Below, one piece after another: positions 52,005 to 60,720 of a stretch of 64,000 bases of DNA. The translations under genes and the position numbers were made by a program. Position 1 is the first letter of the stretch; each line of letters opens with the position of its first letter. Source of the DNA: Agromyces subbeticus DSM 16689 (lineage in GTDB: Bacteria > Actinomycetota > Actinomycetes > Actinomycetales > Microbacteriaceae). The DNA lies in NCBI RefSeq assembly GCF_000421565.1, contig NZ_ATXG01000005.1, positions 62,001-126,000 of the forward strand, read 5' to 3'. The notes beneath the pieces were generated by a model that made no database searches, was not told where the DNA came from, and saw only the letters and a list, made by a program, of their open reading frames with translations.

Positions 52005-52676
52005 TCATCCGGGCGAGGTGGGCGGCACGGCGTGGGTGAGCACCCACGAATGCATCGCGATGGCGGCCGCGGCGCTCGCGTTCAGCGAGCGGGTCGAGCC
52101 GTACTGCGTGATCTCGACGACCGAGTCGGCCGCAGCGGTCGCCTCGGGCGAGAGCCCCGGCCCCTCCTGCCCGAAGAGCAGCACGCAGCGCGTCGGCCAG
52201 GCGAACGCCTCGATCGGCACCGCGCCCTCGACATTGTCGACGGCGATGATGGGCACGGATGCCTCGTGGGCCCACTCGGCGAATGCCGCGACATCCGGGT
52301 GGTAGACGACGTGCTGGTAGCGGTCGGTGACCATTGCGCCTCGCTTGTTCCAGCGGCGGCGGCCGATGATGTGCACGGTGTCGGCGGCGAAGGCGTTGGC
52401 GCTGCGCACGATCGAACCGATGTTCATGTCGTGCTGCCAGTTCTCGATGGCGACGTGGAACGGGTGCCGGTGCTCGTCGAGGTCGGCGACGATCGCGTCC
52501 ATGCGCCAGTACCGGTAGCGGTCGATGACGTTGCGGGAGTCGCCGTGCTCGAGCAGCTCGGGGTCGTAGTGCTCGTCGTCGGGCCACTCGGCCTCGCCGC
52601 CCGGCCAGGGGCCGACGCCGTGCGTCGGCGCGGGATCGGCGGCGGGCGCATCCGCTTCGCTCGGCTCTTCTTCCAC
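52005..52676 (-). CDS. TrmH/SpoU-family RNA 2'-O-methyltransferase
   Basis: 223 residues from GTG 52676. An acidic N-terminal tail (about 1-45) precedes the SPOUT domain: HVAIENWQHDMNIGSIVRSANAFAADTVHIIG (motif 1, catalytic Arg), CVLLFGQEGPGLSPEA (motif 2) and VVEITQYGSTRSLNASAAAAIAMHSWV (motif 3, trefoil knot). It methylates ribose of tRNA or rRNA; the target cannot be told. TAGCGT ends six bases before the start. Confidence 0.88.
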   Translation of the reverse strand: MEEEPSEADAPAADPAPTHGVGPWPGGEAEWPDDEHYDPELLEHGDSRNVIDRYRYWRMDAIVADLDEHRHPFHVAIENWQHDMNIGSIVRSANAFAADTVHIIGRRRWNKRGAMVTDRYQHVVYHPDVAAFAEWAHEASVPIIAVDNVEGAVPIEAFAWPTRCVLLFGQEGPGLSPEATAAADSVVEITQYGSTRSLNASAAAAIAMHSWVLTHAVPPTSPG

Positions 52677-52723
52677 GCTGCAACGCTACCCACTCGCGCG
52701 GCGACAGGATCGACCGGCACGCT

Positions 52724-52767
52724 TTTCGGTGTGCCGAAATCTTGCTATGTTTTCGGTATGCCGAAAA
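52724..52767. promoter_or_regulatory. Two MntR/DtxR-type operators and a leaderless -10
   Basis: TTTCGGTGTGCCGAAA (52724-52739) and TTTTCGGTATGCCGAAAA (52750-52767) are inverted repeats with matching arms. TATGTT (52746-52751) lies between them, six bases before the ATG at 52758. The second operator therefore covers the transcription start and the start codon. A DtxR-family repressor is encoded at the end of the same operon. Confidence 0.8.
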
Positions 52768-53672
52768 CCTTCGTCGCCATGCTGCTCGCTTGCGCCACCG
52801 TGATGCTCGCGGGGTGCTCCGGAGGCGCGGGCGACGCAGCCGGCGACGACCGCCCCGTCGTGCTGACCACCTTCACCGTGCTGCAGGACATCGCGCAGAA
52901 CGTGGCCGGCGATCACCTGCGCGTCGAATCGATCACCAAGCCCGGCGCCGAGATCCACGGCTACGAACCGACACCGGGCGACCTCCGCCGTGCTGCAGGG
53001 GCCGACCTCATCCTCGACAACGGCCTCAACCTCGAGGCGTGGTTCGCGCAGTTCGTCGAGAGCATCGATGTCGAGCACGTCGTCGTCAGCGACGGCGTCG
53101 ACGTGCTGCCGATCGCCGAAGACGCCTACGAGGGCAAGCCGAACCCGCACGCCTGGATGTCGCCGCTGAACGTGCAGCGCTACGTCGACAACATGGTCGA
53201 GGCGTTCAGCGAGCTCGACCCGGCGAACGCCGCCGACTTCGCCGCGAACGGTGCCGCCTACCAGGCCGAGCTGCAGTCGGTGCACGACGAGCTCGTCGCC
53301 GAACTCGCGACCCTGCCCGAGAACCAGCGGGCGCTCGTGACCTGCGAGGGCGCGTTCAGCTACCTCGCTCGCGACGCCGGACTCACCGAGCAGTACCTGT
53401 GGGCGGTCAACGCCGAGCAGCAGGCCACCCCCCAGCAGGTCGCCGGCACGATCGAGTTCGTCGAGACGAACGAGGTTCCGGCCGTGTTCTGCGAGTCGAC
53501 CGTCTCCGACAAGGCGATGCAGCAGGTCGTCGGGGCGACCGGCGCAGACTTCGGCGGCACGCTGTACGTCGACTCGCTCTCGACCGCCGACGGCCCGGTG
53601 CCCACCTATCTCGAACTCCTCCGGCACGATGCCGAGCTCATCGTCGCCGGTCTCACGGGGGTCGAGCGATGA
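52758..53672 (+). CDS. Metal ABC transporter substrate-binding lipoprotein (ZnuA/MntC/PsaA family)
   Basis: 304 residues. Lipoprotein signal MPKTFVAMLLACATVMLAGC with lipobox LAGC. Mature cluster A-1 binding fold: VVLTTFTVLQDIAQNVAGDHL, KPGAEIHGYEPTPGD (first metal His), NPHAWMSPLNVQRYV (second His), and CEGAFSYLARDAGL, where the usual third His is replaced, then VFCESTVSDKAM (Glu ligand). His/His/Glu-type sites favour Mn over Zn. First gene of a four-gene operon behind MntR-type boxes. Confidence 0.92.
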   Translation: MPKTFVAMLLACATVMLAGCSGGAGDAAGDDRPVVLTTFTVLQDIAQNVAGDHLRVESITKPGAEIHGYEPTPGDLRRAAGADLILDNGLNLEAWFAQFVESIDVEHVVVSDGVDVLPIAEDAYEGKPNPHAWMSPLNVQRYVDNMVEAFSELDPANAADFAANGAAYQAELQSVHDELVAELATLPENQRALVTCEGAFSYLARDAGLTEQYLWAVNAEQQATPQQVAGTIEFVETNEVPAVFCESTVSDKAMQQVVGATGADFGGTLYVDSLSTADGPVPTYLELLRHDAELIVAGLTGVER

Positions 53673-54430
53673 CCTCGCCGACCATCGAGCCCGCAACGCC
53701 CGGCGCTGCGCTCGAGGTGCGCGACGTCACTGTGCACTACGGCGAGGTGCTCGCGCTCGACGGGGCGTCGCTGCGGCTCGAACGCGGCATCGTCTGCGGA
53801 CTCGTCGGCATGAACGGCTCGGGCAAGTCGACGCTCTTCAAGGTGATCATGGGCATGGTGAAGCCCGACCGCGGGTCGGTGCAGATCCTCGGCGGCTCGC
53901 CGAAGGAGGCGCGCAAGGTCGGCGCCGTGGGGTACGTGCCGCAGAACGAAGACGTCGACTGGGCGTTCCCGGTCAGTGTGCGCGACGTCGTGATGATGGG
54001 CCGCTACGGCTTCCAGGGGTTCACCCGGCGCCCGCGCACCGCCGACCGCGAGGCCGTCGATGCCGCACTCGAGCGGGTCGAGCTCACCGCCCTCGCCGAC
54101 CGCAGCATCGGCGAGCTCTCGGGCGGGCAGCGCAAGCGCGCCTTCGTGGCGCGCGGGCTCGCACAGGGGGCAGAGGTGCTCCTGCTCGACGAGCCGTTCG
54201 CCGGCGTCGACAAGCGCAGCGAGGCGACGGTGACCGAGCTGCTCCGCGAGCTCGCGGCCGATGGCCGCACCGTGCTCGTCTCGTCTCACGACCTCCACGC
54301 ACTCCCGGGCCTCGCCGACGAGGCCGTGCTCCTGATGCGCCGCGTGCTCATGCACGCATCACCCGCTGAGGTGCTGCGCCCCGAGAACCTCGCTCGAGCC
54401 TTCGGCGTCGGTCCGCGAGAGGCGGCATAG
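53669..54430 (+). CDS. Metal ABC transporter ATP-binding protein
   Basis: 253 residues, overlapping the binding-protein stop (ATGA). Walker A is GMNGSGKSTLFKVIMG, the Q-loop is VGYVPQNEDVDWAFPVSVRDVVMMGRYG, which is typical of Mn/Zn/Fe transporters (MntB/SitB). The signature is LSGGQRKRAFVARGLAQ, Walker B is VLLLDEPFAGVDK, and the switch is VSSHDLHALPGLADE. Confidence 0.93.
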   Translation: MTSPTIEPATPGAALEVRDVTVHYGEVLALDGASLRLERGIVCGLVGMNGSGKSTLFKVIMGMVKPDRGSVQILGGSPKEARKVGAVGYVPQNEDVDWAFPVSVRDVVMMGRYGFQGFTRRPRTADREAVDAALERVELTALADRSIGELSGGQRKRAFVARGLAQGAEVLLLDEPFAGVDKRSEATVTELLRELAADGRTVLVSSHDLHALPGLADEAVLLMRRVLMHASPAEVLRPENLARAFGVGPREAA

Positions 54431-54433
54431 CGA

Positions 54434-55315
54434 ATGGATCTCGTCGACATCCTGCTCGAGCCCCTCGGCTACGACTTCATGCAGCGGGCGTTCCTCGTCA
54501 CCGTGACCGCGGCGATCGTGTGCGGGGTGCTGAGCTGCTGGCTCGTGCTCATCGGGTGGTCGCTCATGGGCGATGCCGTCTCGCACGCGGTGCTGCCCGG
54601 CGTCGTGCTCGCCTACGTGCTGGGCACGCCGTTCGCCGTCGGCGCGCTCGTGTTCGGCATCGCGGCGGTCGCGCTCATCGGCATCGTGCGGTCGACGAGC
54701 CGGGTGAAAGAGGATGCAGCGATCGGGGTCGTCTTCACGACGCTCTTCGCCCTCGGCATCGTGCTCATCTCCGTCATTCCGAGCCAGACCGACCTGAACC
54801 ACATCCTCTTCGGCAACCTGCTCGGCGTCAGCGTCGCCGACCTCGTGCAGGTGCTCGCGCTCGGTGCGGTCACGCTCGCGACGCTCGTGCTCAAGCGACG
54901 CGACCTCACGCTCTACGCGTTCGACCCGACGCACGCGAACGCGATCGGCCTGAACCCGAAGGTGCTCGGGGCCCTACTGCTCGGCCTGCTCGCCCTCACG
55001 GTGGTGGTCGCGCTGCAGGCGGTCGGAGTCATCCTCGTCGTCGCCATGCTCATCATCCCCGGAGCGACCGCCTACCTCCTCACCGACCGCATCGCCAAGA
55101 TGCTTGTCATCTCGCCGGCGATCGCCGGCGCCTGCTCGCTCCTCGGCATCTACCTGAGCTACTACCTCGACACCTCGTCGGGTGGCATGGTCGTGCTCGT
55201 GATGGGTGCCGTGTTCGCGCTCGTCTACCTCTTCGCCCCGAAGCACGGCGTCATCGGCCGGTGGTTCGCCACGGCTCGCCGACGGGCCGCGATCGGGCGT
55301 CGCCGGATAGTCTGA
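54434..55315 (+). CDS. Metal ABC transporter permease
   Basis: 293 residues with eight or nine transmembrane helices. GDAVSHAVLPGVVLAYVLG is the usual motif of the ZnuB/MntC permease family (ABC-3). SRVKEDAAIGVVFTTLFALGIVLIS and NLLGVSVADLVQVLAL follow in the expected order. Starts three bases after the ATPase stop. A basic C-terminal tail ends just before the dtxR-type gene. Confidence 0.93.
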   Translation: MDLVDILLEPLGYDFMQRAFLVTVTAAIVCGVLSCWLVLIGWSLMGDAVSHAVLPGVVLAYVLGTPFAVGALVFGIAAVALIGIVRSTSRVKEDAAIGVVFTTLFALGIVLISVIPSQTDLNHILFGNLLGVSVADLVQVLALGAVTLATLVLKRRDLTLYAFDPTHANAIGLNPKVLGALLLGLLALTVVVALQAVGVILVVAMLIIPGATAYLLTDRIAKMLVISPAIAGACSLLGIYLSYYLDTSSGGMVVLVMGAVFALVYLFAPKHGVIGRWFATARRRAAIGRRRIV

Positions 55316-55320
55316 AGCCG

Positions 55321-55977
55321 ATGCCCAGCAGCCAGAGCCCCGCCATCGAGGACTACCTGAAGACGGTGTACGCCCACACCGAGTGGCAGCCCGAGCCCAT
55401 CACGCCCTCGGTGCTCGCCGGGCGGCTCGGCGTGGCCCCCTCATCGGTCACCGAGATGGTGAAGAAGATGGCGGCGCAGGGGCTCGTGTCGCACGTGCCG
55501 TACGGCGCCGTGCGCCTCACCGACGCCGGCACGCTTCGCGCCCTCGCGGTCGTTCGGCGGCACCGACTCATCGAGACCTGGCTCGTCGACGAGATGGGCT
55601 ATCGCTGGGACGAGGTGCACGACGAGGCCGAGATCCTCGAGCACGCCATCTCCGACCGGCTCCTCGAGGCGATCGACTCCCGCCTCGGCCGTCCGTCACG
55701 CGACCCGCACGGCGACGCCATCCCCGCCGCCGACGGCACCCTCGTCAACGAGCCGTTCCTGCGCCTCGACGCCGCTCCGGCCGGATACTCCGGCCGCATC
55801 ATCCGCATCTCCGATCGCAACGCGGCGGTGCTGCGGCGGCTCGACGAGATCGGCGTCGGGCCCGGCGCCGAGATCACGGTCACGGATGTCTCGGACTCCG
55901 GGCTGCACGTGGGCATCGCCGACAACCGGCACGCGCTCGGCGCCGATGTCGCTGCCGACGTCTGGGTCACCGCCTGA
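55321..55977 (+). CDS. DtxR/MntR-family metal-dependent repressor
   Basis: 218 residues. N-terminal winged helix: IEDYLKTVYAHTEWQPEPITPSVLAGRLGVAPSSVTEMVKKMAAQGLVSHVPY. Dimer and metal domain: RRHRLIETWLVDEMGYRWDEVHDEAEILEHAISD carries the His, Glu and Asp ligands. An FeoA/SH3-like C-terminal domain starts near 150. Likely Mn- or Fe-responsive repressor of the operon in which it lies, through the boxes at 52724-52767. TAGTCT ends seven bases before the ATG, so it may also have its own leaderless promoter. Confidence 0.9.
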   Translation: MPSSQSPAIEDYLKTVYAHTEWQPEPITPSVLAGRLGVAPSSVTEMVKKMAAQGLVSHVPYGAVRLTDAGTLRALAVVRRHRLIETWLVDEMGYRWDEVHDEAEILEHAISDRLLEAIDSRLGRPSRDPHGDAIPAADGTLVNEPFLRLDAAPAGYSGRIIRISDRNAAVLRRLDEIGVGPGAEITVTDVSDSGLHVGIADNRHALGADVAADVWVTA

Positions 55978-56090
55978 GCGCTCCCCGCAGGCGATCGGGG
56001 CGAATCGCGCGGCGCTCGACGCGCCGTGATCCTGCTCGATCCACCATCCGTCATTCGCAACGCCGCGTCATCCGCCCCTACGCTGGAGCA

Positions 56091-56888
56091 ATGAGACATC
56101 GTGACGACGTCGAGTGCTGGCTGACCGACATGGACGGCGTGCTCGTGCATGAGAATCACGCGCTGCCAGGCGCCGGCGCGCTGCTGCAGCAGTGGGAGGA
56201 CGCGGGCACGCCGTACCTCGTGCTCACGAACAACTCGATCTTCACGGCCCGCGACCTGTCGGCGCGGCTGCGTGCTTCGGGCCTCAACGTGCCCGAAGAC
56301 CGACTCTGGACGAGCGCCCTCGCCACCGCCGACTTCCTGAAGCAGCAGGTGCCCGGTGGCACGGCGTTCGTCATCGGCGAGGCGGGCATCCTCACCGCGC
56401 TGCACGATGCCGGATTCGTGATGACCGAGACGGCGCCCGACTTCGTGGTGGTCGGCGAGACGCGCAACTACTCGTTCGAGGCCATCACGAAGGCCATCCG
56501 CCTGATCGGCGCCGGCGCGCGCTTCATCGTGACGAACCCCGACGCCACCGGACCGTCGGCCGACGGCCCGCTGCCCGCCACCGGCGCGATCGCCGCGCTC
56601 ATCACCAAGGCGACGGGCAAGGAGCCCTACGTGGTCGGCAAGCCGAATCCGATGATGTTCCGCTCGGCACTCAACAAGATCGGGGCGCACTCCGAGAACA
56701 CCGCGATGATCGGCGACCGCATGGACACCGACATCGTCGCGGGCATCGAGGCCGGGCTGCACACCATTCTCGTGATGACCGGCATCAGCGACGAGGCCGA
56801 GATCGAGAAGTACCCGTTCCGGCCCGACGAGATCCTCTCGGGCGTCAGCGAGCTCGTGCGCGAGGCGCCGGCCGAGACCGAGCTGTAG
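56091..56888 (+). CDS. HAD-IIA phosphatase (NagD-like)
   Basis: 265 residues. Motif I is CWLTDMDGVLVHENHALPGA (nucleophile Asp about 13), motif II is YLVLTNNS, motif III Lys is in VVGKPNPMMF, and motif IV is IGDRMDTDIVAGIEAGL. The order and the cap after motif II (C2a) fit the NagD/AraL branch, which dephosphorylates nucleotides or sugar phosphates. TACGCT ends six bases before the ATG. Followed by a small acidic gene. Confidence 0.92.
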   Translation: MRHRDDVECWLTDMDGVLVHENHALPGAGALLQQWEDAGTPYLVLTNNSIFTARDLSARLRASGLNVPEDRLWTSALATADFLKQQVPGGTAFVIGEAGILTALHDAGFVMTETAPDFVVVGETRNYSFEAITKAIRLIGAGARFIVTNPDATGPSADGPLPATGAIAALITKATGKEPYVVGKPNPMMFRSALNKIGAHSENTAMIGDRMDTDIVAGIEAGLHTILVMTGISDEAEIEKYPFRPDEILSGVSELVREAPAETEL

Positions 56889-56894
56889 GGAGCC

Positions 56895-57365
56895 ATGATG
56901 ATCGAACTGACCGACGTCGAATACGACGACGAGGGCGAGCTAGTCGCCTCAACCGTGCTGCCAGGTGACCGTCACGTCGCCGTGCTGTTCGCGGTCGACG
57001 ACGAGCCCGTCGAGCAGGCCGAGATGCGCGCCATCGCCGAGCGGGCGCTCAGGCGCCCGACCGCCGACGACCTCGCGCGCATCGACGACGAGGTCGTGCA
57101 CGAGCTCACCGATTCGGCCTACGAGGGCACGGGCCATGTGGTCGCCGCCGAGGACTACGCGCTGCTTGCACGCGAGCTCGAGCTGCAGGGCGTGATCGTC
57201 TCGCCCGACGCGACGCTCGTGCTCATCTACGAAGCTGCGAGCCAGTACCCCGACATGGTCATCTACTGCCAGCTCGACGAGCATCTCGCGATCGACGATT
57301 TGAGCGTCGCCGACGACGTCGAGGACGACGACGAAGACGAGGTCGAGACCGTCGAGTTCGACTGA
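56895..57365 (+). CDS. Acidic hypothetical protein
   Basis: 156 residues (or 155 from the next ATG), six bases after the HAD gene and likely co-transcribed. Soluble. MIELTDVEYDDEGELVASTV opens a beta strand; TADDLARIDDEVVHELTDSAYEG and LIYEAASQYPDMVIYCQLDEH follow. The last 20 residues are almost all Asp/Glu. No family recognised. Confidence 0.6.
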   Translation: MMIELTDVEYDDEGELVASTVLPGDRHVAVLFAVDDEPVEQAEMRAIAERALRRPTADDLARIDDEVVHELTDSAYEGTGHVVAAEDYALLARELELQGVIVSPDATLVLIYEAASQYPDMVIYCQLDEHLAIDDLSVADDVEDDDEDEVETVEFD

Positions 57366-57406
57366 CTCGACACCCTCGGCGACGCGCCTCCCGGCGGAAT
57401 TGCCGC

Positions 57407-58414
57407 CTACGCGGCGCGGAGCGTCTCCTCGGGTTCGGCGTCGAGTCGATCGCGCACCTCGGGGTCGAGATCGAGCTCGGCGGCACCGAGCACCTCCTCG
57501 AGCTGCGCGACGCTCGACGGCCCCGCCACGGGGATCACCGGCACCTCGCGCCCGAGGAGCCAGGCGAGGGCGACCTGGTTCGGCGTCGCACCGATGTCGC
57601 GCGCGACGTCGTGCAGCAGTTGCAGCCGTGCCAGCGTGCTGGGATGGTTCACCCCGCCCCAGAGCGGCTTGTCGAGTCGGCTCAGGGCGCCCTGATGCAG
57701 CGGCGAGTACGCGGTGACGGCAAGCGGAGGGCGGCCGTCGACCCCGGTCGATGCCGCGTAGCTGAGCAACTCGGGCGTGACGAAGTTCTGGCGGCCGAGC
57801 TTCGGTGCCGGGTAGATGTAGCTGTATTGCTGTTGCACGAGCCCGTAGGGCGCGATCCCGAGGCGCAGCGCCTCCTCGCGCGCCTCGACGACCCGCCACA
57901 CTGCCACGTTCGAGATGCCCGAGATGCCGATGAGGCCCTCGTCCTGCAGCGCACCGAATGCGCCGACGGTCTCGGCGAGCGGGGTCTCGAGGTCGTCGAC
58001 GTGACCGTAGACGACGTCGAGGTGATCGACGCCCAGGTGCTTCGCGCTCTCGCGCGCCTCCCGCGTGACGACGTCGGCTCCGAGACCCTGGAAATTCGTC
58101 GGCTCCGTGTTCGAGAGCGGCAGCGCTGGGTCCTTCTTGGCGGCTCCGAGCTTCGTCGCGATCCGCAGCCGGTCGCGGCCGCCGCGGCTCGCGAGCCAGC
58201 GCCCGATCAGGTCTTCGCTGTCACGGCCGTAGCCGTTGTCCCAGAAGCTGTAGTTGTTGGCCGTGTCGATGAACGTGCCGCCCGCCTCGACGAATCGGTC
58301 GAGGATCTCGAACGAGGTCGCCTCGTCGATCTTCGTTCCCATCTGCATCGTGCCGAGGCAGATGGTCGAGACGTCGAAGTTGGTTCGGCCATTGCCGATC
58401 GTGCGGTAGCGCAT
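57407..58414 (-). CDS. Aldo/keto reductase
   Basis: 335 residues from ATG 58414, with GGAGG upstream. Catalytic tetrad: Asp and Tyr in GTFIDTANNYSFW, Lys in RIATKLG, His in VVYGHVDDLETPL. The NADP site is near VPVIPVAGPSSVAQLEEVLGA. It is a TIM-barrel AKR of the general type. It is divergent from a MocR/PdxR-type regulator with a shared operator region, so it may act in pyridoxal or another vitamin B6 pathway; that is inference. Convergent with the acidic gene. Confidence 0.88.
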   Translation of the reverse strand: MRYRTIGNGRTNFDVSTICLGTMQMGTKIDEATSFEILDRFVEAGGTFIDTANNYSFWDNGYGRDSEDLIGRWLASRGGRDRLRIATKLGAAKKDPALPLSNTEPTNFQGLGADVVTREARESAKHLGVDHLDVVYGHVDDLETPLAETVGAFGALQDEGLIGISGISNVAVWRVVEAREEALRLGIAPYGLVQQQYSYIYPAPKLGRQNFVTPELLSYAASTGVDGRPPLAVTAYSPLHQGALSRLDKPLWGGVNHPSTLARLQLLHDVARDIGATPNQVALAWLLGREVPVIPVAGPSSVAQLEEVLGAAELDLDPEVRDRLDAEPEETLRAA

Positions 58415-58468
58415 GAGTTCCTCCGGTGGAGTGGTGGGTGACAGAACCGAGCGTACGAAGCCTTCGGT

Positions 58469-58509
58469 TTGGTCATACACTCCAATCAGCAGAACTTTGA
58501 CCAGACCAA
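58469..58509. promoter_or_regulatory. Candidate MocR operator region
   Basis: TTGGTCA (58469-58475), TGACCA (58498-58503) and GACCAA (58504-58509) make inverted and repeated TGGTC/GACCA boxes, one turn apart and more. They lie in the AT-richer gap between the divergent aldo/keto reductase and MocR-type genes. MocR proteins bind such spaced boxes. Confidence 0.5.
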
Positions 58510-58553
58510 TTTCACGGACCGACACGATGCCGGACGGCAGGGAGCGGGGGCGG

Positions 58554-60104
58554 ATGCCTCGAGCAGACGACACTCGGTCGGGCACCCGGCCCGGCGACTC
58601 CGGCAACCCACCCCTCCCCAGCAGTCCCCGCATCTCGACCAGGCTGGCGTGGGAGACCTTGCTCGACCTCGGCGACGGCCCGGCACCGTTGCGCGACCGG
58701 CTGGAGGCCGCGATCCGCGATGCCGTGCACTCCTCGCGGCTGCCCGCGGGCGCCGCCCTCCCGCCGAGCCGCTCACTCGCCGAGACGCTCGGCGTGTCGC
58801 GCTGGGTGGTCACCGAGACATACGGTCAGCTCGTCGCCGAGGGGTTCCTCGAGGCCGTGGTCGGCTCGGGCACGCGAGTTCCCTCCGGTGTGCGACCGGA
58901 ATGGCGCCCTGGCGGCGAGCATCGCACGGGCGGCACGTCGCCCCAGACCGGTGACGGCTCCGGCTCCGCAGAACTCCCCGCAACTCCCCTTCGCGCCGAG
59001 TTCCGCCGGCCGCGCTTCGACCTCGGCCCCGGCGTGCCCGACCTCCGGCACGTGCCACGTGCTCGCTGGGCCGCAGCGGTGCGACGCGCTCTCGAGCGCT
59101 TGCCCGACGGAGAATTCGCCGTGGTGGATCGTCTGGGACATCCGCTCGCCCGCGTCGCCGTCGCCGACTATCTCTCCCGGTCGCGCCGCGCGCTGGCCGC
59201 GCCCGACGATGTCGTGATCACTCACGGCGCGACCGACGGCATGGCGGGCGTCGTCGCCGGGCTCCGCGCGACCGGGCACACGGCGATCCTCGTCGAGGAT
59301 CCGAGTTGGCCACGTCTTCGCGAGATCGCCGCGGCTGCCGGGCTCACACCGGTTCCGGTCCCGGTCGACGGGTCGGGCGTCGACGTCGACGCCCTCGTCG
59401 CCGCGGCTTCGCGCACCGGCGCCCGCGCGGCGCTCGTCACACCGGCACATCAGTTCCCGCTCGGCGCGGCCCTGTCACCGGGCCGGCGAGAGGCGATCGT
59501 ACGCTGGGCTCGTCAGGTCGACGGCGTGCTCATCGAAGACGACTACGACGCGGAGTTCCGCTACGACCGCCGACCGATCGCGGCACTGCAGGGCCTCGCT
59601 CCCGAGCGCATCGTGCTCATCGGGTCGCTGTCGAAATCCATGGCGCAGGCGTTCGGGCTCGGCTGGACTGTCATGCCCCGCGAGCTTCGCCGCCGCATTC
59701 CCGTTGCCGACCGGTCGCGGCCGTCGACGCTCGACCAGGTCGCGCTGGCCGAATTCATCACCGCCGGCGACCTCGAACGACACTTGCGCGCAGCTCGCGG
59801 GCGGTTCCGCCGTCGCCGCGCCGCGCTGCTCTCGGCGCTCGATCGGGACCTGCCCGGCCTGCCGATCACCGGCATCGCCGCGGGCATGCACGCGGTGCTC
59901 GAGCTGCCGGCCGATGTCAGCGCGAGCCGCGTGCGCGACGCGGCATCCGATCTCGATGTGTCAGTCACCGACCTGACGGGGTATCGCGCGTCGAGCGCCA
60001 CCCCAATGACCGAGGCCCTCGTCATCGGCTACGGCAACCTCTCCGATGCGCTCGTCGACGAAGCCGTGGCACGGCTCGCGCAGGCCATCCGCTCGCACGT
60101 TTGA
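58554..60104 (+). CDS. MocR/PdxR-type GntR-aminotransferase fusion regulator
   Basis: About 516 residues from ATG 58554, chosen because GGGAG lies nine bases upstream; ATG 58527 would add nine residues. N-terminal winged helix (about 30-100): PLRDRLEAAIRDAVHSSRLP, LPPSRSLAETLGVSRWVVTETYGQLVAEGFLEAVVGSGT. C-terminal fold-type I aminotransferase domain: DDVVITHGATDG, VTPAHQFPLGAALS, IEDDYDAEFRYDR and the PLP-lysine segment IGSLSKSMAQAFGLGW. MocR proteins sense PLP or amino acids. It is divergent from the aldo/keto reductase. Confidence 0.88.
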   Translation: MPRADDTRSGTRPGDSGNPPLPSSPRISTRLAWETLLDLGDGPAPLRDRLEAAIRDAVHSSRLPAGAALPPSRSLAETLGVSRWVVTETYGQLVAEGFLEAVVGSGTRVPSGVRPEWRPGGEHRTGGTSPQTGDGSGSAELPATPLRAEFRRPRFDLGPGVPDLRHVPRARWAAAVRRALERLPDGEFAVVDRLGHPLARVAVADYLSRSRRALAAPDDVVITHGATDGMAGVVAGLRATGHTAILVEDPSWPRLREIAAAAGLTPVPVPVDGSGVDVDALVAAASRTGARAALVTPAHQFPLGAALSPGRREAIVRWARQVDGVLIEDDYDAEFRYDRRPIAALQGLAPERIVLIGSLSKSMAQAFGLGWTVMPRELRRRIPVADRSRPSTLDQVALAEFITAGDLERHLRAARGRFRRRRAALLSALDRDLPGLPITGIAAGMHAVLELPADVSASRVRDAASDLDVSVTDLTGYRASSATPMTEALVIGYGNLSDALVDEAVARLAQAIRSHV

Positions 60105-60199
60105 CCGGGTACGAGCCGATTCTGCGACGTCACGGGCGCAACGGGCGGGCCGGTCAGAAGCTCGACCAGTAGCGACCCTGCTCGCGCTGCACAGTGCGA

Positions 60200-60619
60200 T
60201 CACCGCAGCATCTGCTGCAACAGCTCGCCGAGGTCGGTGCGCTGGGCAGCGGTGAGGGCGCGGGTCACGGTCGCGCCCTCCTCGAGCGCGGCGGAGAGAC
60301 GCTCGCGCATCTCGAGGCCCTCGGGCGTCAGCTGCAGGAGCTTCACACGTCGATCGGTGCCGGCGGCACGCTCGGCGAGCCCATGCGCCTCGAGCTGGTC
60401 GGCGAGGTTCGTGATGTACGACGGGTCGCACGCGAGCTGATCGGCCACCTCGTGCATCGGCGCCGGCTCACCGAGGATGAGCACCGCGCGAGCGAGCGTC
60501 AGCGAGAGACCGCACTCGGCGACGGCCACGGCGAAGTCGTCTTTGGCACGCTCGGCGACTCGGAAGATGAGGCCAGTGAGGTGCTGGGCCTCGGCGAACT
60601 GCACCTCGGGTTCCGACAT
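60200..60619 (-). CDS. MarR-family regulator
   Basis: 139 residues. Winged helix with LSLTLARAVLILGEPAPMHEVADQLACDPSYITNLADQLEAHGLAERAAGTDRRVKLLQLTPEG, the MarR recognition helix and wing (DRR.K.L.LT). Divergent from a DUF6069 gene, across two repeat operators, so it likely controls both. TAGACT ends six bases before the ATG, a leaderless arrangement. Confidence 0.88.
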   Translation of the reverse strand: MSEPEVQFAEAQHLTGLIFRVAERAKDDFAVAVAECGLSLTLARAVLILGEPAPMHEVADQLACDPSYITNLADQLEAHGLAERAAGTDRRVKLLQLTPEGLEMRERLSAALEEGATVTRALTAAQRTDLGELLQQMLR

Positions 60620-60649
60620 GCCACGAGTCTACGCGTGATCGGCTCAACA

Positions 60650-60704
60650 CTTGACTTACTCAAGCAATTGGCGCAAGGTGGTGACAATTACTTGAATACT
60701 CAAC
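60650..60704. promoter_or_regulatory. Pair of MarR operators
   Basis: CTTGACTTACTCAAG (60650-60664) and TTGAATACTCAA (60692-60703) are two near-palindromes of the same type, about 40 bases apart, in the gap between marR and the DUF6069 gene. The second lies just upstream of the GAGGAG ribosome site. Confidence 0.65.
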
Positions 60705-60720
60705 CATTGAGGAGTACAAC

